Assembly (NCBI GenBank): GCA_000969725.1
Contig: JXSR01S019091.1
DNA from: Ophiothrix spiculata
Lineage: Eukaryota; Echinodermata; Ophiuroidea; Amphilepidida; Ophiotrichidae
DNA length: 27,179 nt
Reading direction: 5' to 3' (one strand)
The position numbers and the translations under genes are program-made. The number at the start of each line of letters is the position of its first letter. Position 1 is the first letter of the stretch. The notes beneath the pieces were generated by a model, which worked only from the letters and a program-made list of their open reading frames with translations, did no database searches and was not told the origin of the DNA. Shown here piece by piece: positions 20,193-27,179 of this stretch.

Positions 20193-22147
20193 ACACTTTC
20201 CCTGATATGTCACATTGCGTAAGCCTGTTGAGCAAGGAGTTCACCCGAAGGGGACTAGCTTCACCAATTCAATTATGACGATGTTGGCAAATCAAGCATG
20301 TAGAAGACGTATAAAGTAGAACAGGTTTCTTATAATTTGATTATTTTCATAAAATCTAAGGCCGTTCTTGTCCAAAAATAGCTCTAAGTGAAGTGATTTA
20401 AAAAGTTGTCTTACATCTATTGCTTTGCTTGAAGCAAATTTCATAAAAAATTTTAATGTTCATTTTCATATATTTGATGGAAATGTGAAATTCAAGTGTT
20501 GTATAATTGAATTTAATTTCTGTTTGCCTCACTGCAACTTAATGTGTTTTGAGTACAATTTGCAAGCATGCGTAAACGAAGTTTTAGCTTGAATTAGAGG
20601 AAATTAGTGTAAAAACAACACTATTTATATTTTTGGTGATCAAAAATTAGATTTTAATTGTCTCGTCGTAATTGAAATAATGACTTAACTGATAAAAAAT
20701 AAATGTAAAAATCTATTTAATTTTGAAGTTCACTGGCTCATGATGCCCCAGTAAACAAATCGGTTTTGTCAATTTCAGTAAATCGTACACTTCCAAACAC
20801 CGTCATGAATTGATCGAACGTGAAAGACAATTCATGTTATAGATGTAGCCAACTTCATACATGTCAGCTATGTGTTGTAAGCCAGGGTTTCAACTTATCA
20901 TACCACGTGTTAATTATCATCCCCCTGGTGCATGCCCCGGCTTCATCAAGATGATATTAGAAAATCCAGTATTCTATATTACAAAGTGTTGAAAACTGAT
21001 CAAAAGTGACGAGAACATAAGACACAAACAACATGTTAAGAGTTGAAATATCCTTTACGGTATTAGTTCGGAGTCAATTTTATTTAACTTTGTTTTTGTT
21101 AGTTGTTATTTGATTATAATTACCAAATGTATCTTAACTCGAGAAGGAAAAATCTAAATAATAGTATTTTATTAAAATGTTCATCATTTTCAATTAATGA
21201 TTCAATTTGGAATGTACTGAAGCTATTTATCATATATTAAGGTCGCTCATATAGTTGGAATCAATATATATTTACCACTTTTTTATGTAAAGGTCGTTTT
21301 AGGAGGAAAATATCTTGAAACCTATGTTGATTTTAGTCAGCCTGAGTGTTAGGTAATCAGATAGGTAATCTAGTTGGTTGTGAAAGGGAGCTTCAAATGT
21401 GATCACCTTTTCTCATGTTCTGATAGGGGGCAACAGCACAATGGGTCAAAAATGTGTTTTTTAGGTCAAATTTGATTTGACAATGCCTTGGTGAAGGTCA
21501 CTCAAGTTGAGTGGTCATATGGGATGTGTATCTGTAATATAGTGAACTTTTGACGGTTAAATTTGAATTTCACCAGCCCCCCCCCCCCTGATAACAAACG
21601 TTACAAAAATTACCTTGGTAATATAAAGGTTAATCTCATTGTGCTGATTCCGTGTTGTTTACCATTGCCTTAGAAAAAAATGCAATCGAAAGCTTTTAAG
21701 TTTCATTCTATATTATAGATATACTTTAAAAATTAATTAAAAGTTGTTTGAACAATTTCAAATTGTTTACATTATTGAATCAGTGTTGTTGATTATTGTC
21801 CTGTGAAAGCTCATACTTAATCTATACTTTAAGCTAAGCTCTCAAATTTATTTACTCTTACTGGTGAACGAAAATTTGTTTGCCAAGCATTTCCTATCAC
21901 TTATCAATTTAATCACAAATCAAAATTAGATTTAACAAATTTAATAAATTGCAACGAACCGAAGTCGTAGTCTAAGATGAGCACATGTCTTATATCATTA
22001 TGAAGTGGTGAAAAGTCTAAACGTAGACAAATCTTGCATCATTATTAAACAAAGCGTAGATAGATACGCAGATAATGTGATAACGTACACGAATGGATAT
22101 AGTTGGCAAGTGTATAACAGTTTCTAAAAACTAACCTTGTGAGTAAG
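20193..22147. other. AT-rich non-coding spacer
   Basis: No gene is recognised. Minor features: the perfect palindrome CACTCAA-G-TTGAGTG (21497-21513 region), AGGTCA half-site words nearby, and a 12-C homopolymer at 21577-21588. Confidence 0.5.
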
Positions 22148-22202
22148 ACTATGGTCACAATTGATCGTACGAACAGTTACGAGCAGTGTTTAGTACGTCT
22201 AG

Positions 22203-22267
22203 TATGATCACGGGCAGTGAGCTAAGCGAGCAGTGAGGGCGTCACTTGCTGTCAGTGATCCTTCTAG
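22203..22267. mobile_element. 60-bp nested insertion flanked by TCTAG
   Basis: The right arm of the host element runs straight through this point, while the left arm has 60 extra bases (22203-22262) bordered by TCTAG on both sides (22198-22202 and 22263-22267). Its ends carry GATCAC and GTGATC in inverse orientation, and GCAGTGAG occurs twice inside. GAGCAGTG is also present in the host arm, so it may instead derive from a duplicated piece of the arm. Confidence 0.8.
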
Positions 22268-22367
22268 ACCAGGGGGGGCAGGCTGGTTCGTGAATTTACT
22301 GAATTTTAGAGATTTTTAAAATCCCTATTCACGTACAAATTCTATGGAGAAAGTCATCTTTAAAACT

Positions 22368-22457
22368 ACCCGATGCACCTATTTTTTTAAAAGGCCCAAA
22401 GAAAGAAAATGCAATTATAGGAGGATAACCGAAAAAAAATTTGAGGTGCATCGAGTA
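22368..22457. repeat. Internal inverted repeat
   Basis: CCCGATGCACCTATTTTTTT (from 22369) and AAAAAAAATTTGAGGTGCAT (from 22433, continuing to CGAGT) are inverse copies around a 43-bp loop. It sits just inside the left end of the 1.08-kb element. Confidence 0.75.
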
Positions 22458-22880
22458 AATTTTGAAATAATTGACTTTGTTTTATGAATTTCGCGGGGTT
22501 TTGTACTGTTTCCGCTATTGCAAGATTATTTTAAAAGTCAACAGTTGCCGTTTCTTCTACGTAACTCAAGACGTCTTGACCTTAAATAGAAGCGCTGTAG
22601 CGATCTTTATCGATGTGTTACAGAGTTTGATAAACACGGGTTTTTTTTCCCACTTCCGGGTCTCGCATCATTGCCGGTAATGATTTCGATTCCATTGTCC
22701 TAATAATATAGCATGAGTAGCTCATTCAGGCCTTTTTTTATAAAATAACATTATATTTGTATAAATATAACGATAATTAACAGAATTTGATCCAGAATGT
22801 GATATTCCATTCACAAAGTTATGCGTACATTTCAATACGAATTGATTTGAGTAATATCAATTCAAAATGTTCTCGATGAT

Positions 22881-22970
22881 ATTGCGAAAGCTCAGTGGCC
22901 TAATCGGTTAGCGCGCCGTGCTATGAATATGAAGGAACCGGGTTCGAGATCTGGTCACGACCATTTTTTT
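22881..22970 (+). mobile_element. tRNA-like sequence inside the inverted-repeat element
   Basis: CTCAGTGGCCTAATCGGTTA and GCGC give a tRNA-like D arm and A box. CCGTG-CTATGAA-TATGA could fold as an anticodon arm with ATG in the anticodon position. CCGGG-TTCGAGA-TCTGG is a pairing T arm with a near-consensus B box. T7 follows at once (22964-22970), a polymerase III terminator. The acceptor strands pair only partly and the D arm is over-long, so I treat it as a tRNA pseudogene or SINE head rather than a functional gene. A run of impure poly-T follows to about 22995. Confidence 0.55.
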
Positions 22971-23228
22971 ATATTTTTTTTTCTTTCTTTTTTTCAATAA
23001 GATTTTATAATATTCTTAAAAGATATCATTCTTTCAGACCAAATACCTTTCCCACTTCCTTTTCTCATTTTTATTTACAATTAAGACAGAATTTGCCACT
23101 ACGTACTGTAGCAGCCGTGTTGCTGATTCATTTTGTCCGTTGCCATCGGGAGACCAGCCTCCCCCCCCTGTTCTAGACGGACTAAACACTGCTCGTAACT
23201 GTTCGTACGATCAATTGTGACCATAGTT

Positions 23229-24020
23229 TAAGTTTGTGTAACTAAATGACAAGCAAACTGTTTTTCTTAAAACTCTCACATAAAGGAAGAGAAAATGGTC
23301 TCAAGAGAGACAAGTGCTACATTTGCAAAAACAACACTTAATTGATATGGAAATTTCCTCATAAAACCTCACTAACTTTTAAACAAAAATAATTAAGGCA
23401 AACAGCTCAATGGGTTACATAAATATTGATTTCCATTAAGACAAGAAGCATCTGTATAAATAACCAAAAATCACTTAAATCATAAACCAAACTAGTAAGT
23501 GTCTTTTCCGATTGTATAATCATTTTGCAAAATATATAAATCATGATAAAGAATGTATAATATATGTTCCTATTGACAGTAATTTCTTTTCGATTTTAGA
23601 AGCTCTTATAATACATACGATTATTATCGAATACAATTAAATGGGGAAATTTGTTCCACTAAAAAGCAAGCAATCTCTGACATGAGAGAAGAATATCATT
23701 ATTGATCAATATTTTTTGTTCAGCACAAAATGTAATTGGGTAAATATGCTCTCAGGACGTATTGTCTCTATGAATTTGAAAAGGAATTGTTGTAGAAATT
23801 TGAATTGTAGAATATGTACACACACGAGGGGTGTTCAATTAGTTATGTTAGACCAACAAACCATTTGAACAATTTTAAAGAGTGTTACTAAACGATTTAT
23901 TGTCAAGTTAGAAACACGATCATCAATCAACCATGCATTCTTTTTAAAACTGATACGCTATCAAAGACTAAAAGCCAAATTCGATACCCTTGCTTGAAGA
24001 TTTGCAGCCAACTAATTAAG
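23229..24020. other. AT-rich non-coding spacer
   Basis: No gene or repeat structure is recognised. Confidence 0.5.
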
Positions 24021-24042
24021 GTTCAACTGTGTTTTGAAAACC
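24021..24042 (+). repeat. First shared block, compact copy
   Basis: Identical over 22 bp to 8995-9016. It is followed after about 60 bp by block A, whereas the other copy has 2.3 kb between the two. Confidence 0.5.
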
Positions 24043-24101
24043 TAATGCAGCGCACTAGGTCGATTTCGATACCCCATATTGCAAGTCTTGAGACCTGCCC
24101 A

Positions 24102-24884
24102 TTCTTTGTAAAATTATGGGACACATTACCACTATAGCGTATCCTTTGGGTCTTTGGGATTCCCAAGGAATTTTATCAGATAATTGCTTGTACGTATCAG
24201 GTATAGAAGTTTTAAATAGTTCATTAGTTTGAGTACTTTTGGTGAAATAAACATTGTGTTTTATTCCTAGGTCTAGATCTTGGGAACTTTGGCTTTTTAT
24301 AATAAAATTTGAGGTAACAGATTTAAAGAATAGAAGTATCATGTATATTGGAAATAATTGTACAGGATACAGAATATCACTCAATGTTTTGTCCAACGCA
24401 TAAAAAATGAATGCAATCTGTCCGCGTTAGTCTAAGGTTTTATGAAAAGCCCCAAACACTTGAAAATACAATGATTAATTTATAACTCATTTGTTATTCT
24501 TAATTTACACCATGTTTAAATTTTAAACATTGACAAAGTTGTGATAAATTCCTAAGGCAACTCTGGTTAGCTCTATATTTTTACCACTTGATCTTTAATG
24601 TAAGATTGCAAATCGTGTAATAAAGTACTCTCGGCAATGGTCGAAAAATCAAGATACATTAAGGGCTATTCGAAGATTTTATGGCTTCTCATTTGACATG
24701 TTGAAGTGTCTTGTTTAACACATATTTCCTGCGTGAAATTCCCACCCTGTGGCACAATATTTAAGGAAAGAAAAGGTATATATAGTCGATGCGAAAAAGC
24801 ATAAAAATGAACATTTAAAATTGTGCTAGTTTTGGCAAAAAATTTAAATTGCGTCGGCAACTTATTTTGAATATTTGATCAATC
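24102..24884 (+). repeat. Duplicated block A, copy 2
   Basis: Second copy of 11283-12091, same orientation, many substitutions and small indels. The 113-codon minus-strand frame at 24055-24396, the longest in the window, lies here and is not kept intact in copy 1, so it is not supported as a gene. Confidence 0.9.
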
Positions 24885-24888
24885 AATT

Positions 24889-25037
24889 TCAAAACACGAA
24901 TACACTGGTTTTTTCATCCCGACTAACAAAAAAAAGAGGCTTTAAGACTGTATAAGCCATATTATATCTATAATACACAATACTGAAAAAATAATATTTA
25001 TATGCGAATATGGTAGATGAGATAAATTACCAAGTTA
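24889..25037 (+). repeat. Duplicated block B, copy 2
   Basis: Second copy of 13094-13219. It follows block A almost directly and runs into block C (25034-25054) with GTTA shared at the junction, whereas in copy 1 these blocks are 1.0 kb and 6.5 kb apart. Confidence 0.85.
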
Positions 25038-25054
25038 ATTGCAAGCTAACATAT

Positions 25055-25388
25055 GTTACGCCGAATACCCGTGATGTCCGAGATATCGTGATGTCGACAA
25101 ACGCCTGCCGAGATATCGTGATGACGGCATAATGCTTACCGAAATCACGATATTTCGGCAAAATTTGTCTGCTGTGATATCGAGATTTAGGCAGGCATTT
25201 ATTGCCGAGATATCGTGATTTAGACAAAATACTGCTTTTCCACCGTGTGCTTACTGTCTTGGTACAATAGAGCGTACGTTTAATCAACCTGCATTCAGAA
25301 AAGTTAGTGATTCACTCATATCTCGTGTTTTAGGTATTCGCTCTGCAGAAATCTCGTGATGACATATTTCACGGGATCTCGGCATAAC
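25055..25388. mobile_element. 334-bp terminal-inverted-repeat insertion with iterated GATATCGTGAT words
   Basis: It begins GTTACGCCGAATACCCGTGA and ends with the inverse of GTTATGCCGAGATCCCGTGA, giving imperfect terminal inverted repeats. It lies between shared blocks C and D, which in copy 1 are separated by only 26 bp. The word CCGAGATATCGTGAT or its inverse recurs at 25078, 25108, 25144 (inverse), 25174 (variant), 25205, about 25319, 25350 and 25371 (inverse). No transposase is present. No target duplication is obvious, since the 26 bp of copy 1 are missing here. The family is not recognised. Confidence 0.75.
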
Positions 25389-25391
25389 ACT

Positions 25392-25809
25392 GGGACCAAT
25401 TATTTTCGTATCCATGATTAAACCATCCATGAAAGGTGACGACCACAAATTGCGCAGAAGGAACACGTAAAAGGTGACCGCATCGTTGTAGCAGTTGACA
25501 TGCCAAGTTTTGACTTTTTGGTAAGTTTACGCAATGAATAAAGTACCTGATTCTACAATAAATAACGAATAAATTGTGCAAAATGTGGCATTGTCTTTTT
25601 GATTTTTGGTGCTCAATATTCAGCACGAAATTACCTTTTACTTATTTTAGTTTCAATTTCCTTTTCAATTTTAATTCTATAAAAAGTATATACGAACAAT
25701 TGTTGGCCTACCTGTAATAACATTTTGTACAGAAGTATAATCATAAAACCGAATAAATGTTTTCGTCATTAACTTGTTTACTTTTTGTATTCTTTTTCTT
25801 AGACTTTGT
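25392..25809 (+). repeat. Duplicated block D, copy 2
   Basis: Second copy of 19770-20192. Homology ends at ACTTTGT in both copies and the flanks are then unrelated, so this is the right edge of the duplication. Confidence 0.92.
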
Positions 25810-26541
25810 TAAAAACATTAAGTCAGATTATTTCATACAGTTTCTAATTATTTCATAAATAAAAACCCTTTTACGATACAATTATATCCTCTAATCAACA
25901 GATCACTTGGCCCTTTTAATTATGTTAACACTTTAATACTATTCCCCACATTCTACCCCTTGGGGAGAACTTCTCGTTCGCGCATGAAATGTTAATCTTC
26001 TTGGATTTCACAAACGTAATTCTAGGAATATGATTTGTACATCAACATTTATCAAACATGTTTTTGCACTGATCTTGGAAAAAGTATTAATGTTGGATGT
26101 GGAAAATATGCGTATTTGTGCGCATAATTCATGTACTGAGGACCTCTTTGCTCCACACCGTGGCTCACTAGTGATTAACATGACAAATATGATCCACTGC
26201 CTGGTTTAAAAGATTTCGACTATGGTGGAAATACTAAAATGAGTGTAATGAAAAGATTGAATAAGCAAAAAAGAGAGCTTTTTGCTACAATTTAGAACTT
26301 AATTTCCAACCACCACTGGATCTTTTGACCTAATACTTATATGCAATGCTGCTCTTCGTTTAGAATATTAATCAAGTTCTAAGTTTATAATCCAACCATA
26401 TCTTTGAGATGTGCTTTTAAGCTAAAACACAACTTGGAATAAAAACACTTTACTTTTTTTTTTAAATGTGATCAATCCAATCTCAAGTTATTATCGTAAA
26501 ATGTGTGATTTTGATTTCTTTCAACGAACTCAACATATGAA
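25810..26541. other. AT-rich non-coding spacer
   Basis: No gene is recognised. Only a small inverted pair ATGCG/CGCAT near 26108-26125 is seen. Confidence 0.5.
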
Positions 26542-26780
26542 GAGTTTGTTTCCAAAAGGGCTTAAATCCATCTAAGTAATGTTTGAGAAAACCAGCAAAA
26601 AGTGTTTTCTTGTTGTGCAAAGCAAGTTTTTGCTACTTTAAATTTTAGGAATTGGCCCTCTATCTAAAGTGACAACACTCAAGGAAATCAGAACTTCGTT
26701 GTTCATTTTTTATGTTAAGCTTTATTTTCACTTGGCAGTGGAAATAAACTATGGATTAAGGCCCTTTTTGAAACAAACTG
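26542..26780. mobile_element. Small inverted-repeat element, copy 1
   Basis: AGTTTGTTTCCAAAAGGGCT (26542) with following TAAATCCAT is the inverse of 26751-26780 (ATGGATTAAGG.CCCTTTTTGAAACAAACT-like). Arms are about 30 bp around a 180-bp interior that is related to the interior of the next copy (AGTGACA..CA, GAAATCA.AACTT, TTGTTCATT). Confidence 0.8.
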
Positions 26781-26940
26781 GGATTTGTGTGCACTGGTAA
26801 GCTTAATTAAAGCAAGTTCTTGCAAAAATAGTTTGGTTCCCTGAAATTACTGCTCTAGTACCACACTATCATGGCACCAATAACTAATGTTTTACTCACA
26901 GTTGATTTTTGTTCTTTTGGGGATTGATCTCTTCATTTTG

Positions 26941-27154
26941 AGTTTATTTCCAAAAGAGCCTAAATCCATCTGAACATCAGCAAAAGGATAATTTCTTGTC
27001 ATGGTGAATTTATTTTTTACTGCTTTACAAGTCAGGGATAGGTCCTCTCACTACAGTGACATCACTTATTGAAATCAAAACTTTATTGCTTATTTTTTTA
27101 TTGAGAGCTTTGTTTACACCCTAAAATGGATTTAGGCCCTTTTGGAAACAAACT
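26941..27154. mobile_element. Small inverted-repeat element, copy 2
   Basis: Arms at 26941-26969 and 27126-27154 share the AGTTT(G/A)TTTCCAAAAG and CCTAAATCCAT words of copy 1 in the same arrangement. It is a direct repeat of the whole unit about 400 bp downstream of copy 1. No target duplication is evident. Confidence 0.8.
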
Positions 27155-27158
27155 GTTG

Positions 27159-27179
27159 TGGATTTAGGCCCTTTTGGAA
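27159..27179. repeat. Start of a further arm copy, cut by window end
   Basis: TGGATTTAGGCCCTTTTGGA repeats the right-arm sequence at 27127 only 32 bp further on. The array or element continues outside the window. Confidence 0.8.

Larger units (their letters stand above)
22148..23228. mobile_element. 1.08-kb element with long terminal inverted repeats
   Basis: The left arm begins ACTATGGTCACAATTGATCG (22148) and the right arm ends with its exact inverse (to 23227). The first 55 bp (22148-22202) match 23173-23227 with one mismatch, and similarity continues through a G-run/C-run segment (22268-22286 against 23152-23172). TAAG precedes the element (22144-22147) and follows it one base later (23229-23232), a possible 4-bp target duplication. 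Inside are a tRNA-like sequence, a second inverted pair (22368-22388 and 22432-22457) and no transposase frame. A 60-bp insertion splits the left arm. It is a non-autonomous DNA element of unrecognised family. Confidence 0.9.

Noticed and set aside
21455..21515. Cluster of AGGTCA-like nuclear-receptor half-sites
   Set aside because: Half-sites this short are expected by chance and the spacing fits no usual direct-repeat arrangement clearly.
22881..22963. Functional tRNA gene
   Set aside because: Acceptor strands pair only partly and the D arm is too long. It is kept as a tRNA-like sequence only.
23821..23880. CGAGGGGTGTTCAATTAGTT as a mariner-type end
   Set aside because: It loosely recalls such ends, but I found no matching inverse end, no TA duplication and no transposase fragment.
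24055..24396. Longest open frame (113 codons, minus strand)
   Set aside because: It lies in duplicated block A. The other copy does not keep it open, it has no recognisable domain, and the residue make-up looks like translated AT-rich DNA.
24021..25809. Compact copy as a spliced, retrotransposed transcript of the long copy
   Set aside because: The positions where blocks join do not have GT at the left or AG at the right of the missing parts, and there is no poly-A tail or flanking duplication.

Overview
This window is eukaryotic, AT-rich, non-coding DNA. It has no bacterial gene layout, no reading frame above 113 codons, no recognisable protein domain and no complete rRNA or tRNA gene. Many of the short open frames begin at TTG rather than ATG and several are translations of repeats, so I annotate no protein-coding gene. 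The content fits an intergenic or intronic stretch of a draft invertebrate genome. A marine deuterostome such as an echinoderm or hemichordate is my guess, resting only on the general look of the repeats, the tRNA-derived SINE and recurrent TATAGGCCTA-type words. A run of exactly 50 Ns (16694-16743) marks an assembly gap.

Region by region: 1-420 has a TATA-like box and short inverted words on the minus strand, possibly an edge of a transcribed unit. 421-4590 is plain AT-rich spacer. 4594-5393 is an inverted-repeat element carrying at least four small palindromes built from TGTTACGG/CCGTAACA. 5633-5852 is a near-complete palindromic MITE with TA target duplication. 5853-11280 is mostly spacer with a diverged 130-bp duplication, a GA-rich tract, an RFX-type X-box in the loop of an inverted repeat, and a degenerate tRNA-like block.

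11283-20192 is one copy of a large duplicated region interrupted by other sequence: a full-length tRNA-derived SINE with perfect 8-bp target duplication (13328-13785), another tRNA-like block, the N gap, a 43-bp-spaced tandem array, a 541-bp fold-back, a 200-bp hairpin, a 186-bp satellite-like array with octamer (ATGCAAAT) sites, and a hAT-type MITE with perfect 8-bp target duplication (19390-19712).

22148-23228 is a 1.08-kb element with long terminal inverted repeats. It carries a tRNA-like sequence and a nested 60-bp insertion in its left arm. 24021-25809 is a compact, colinear second copy of the blocks scattered over 8995-20192, itself carrying a 334-bp terminal-inverted-repeat insertion. 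26542-27179 holds serial copies of a small inverted-repeat element and runs off the window.

The main message is mobile-element nesting and duplication. The compact copy at 24.0-25.8 kb shows which parts of the 9-20 kb region are shared and which are later insertions there or deletions in the other copy. The densest stack of secondary-structure-forming DNA lies between 17.0 and 18.8 kb. No gene pathway can be described.
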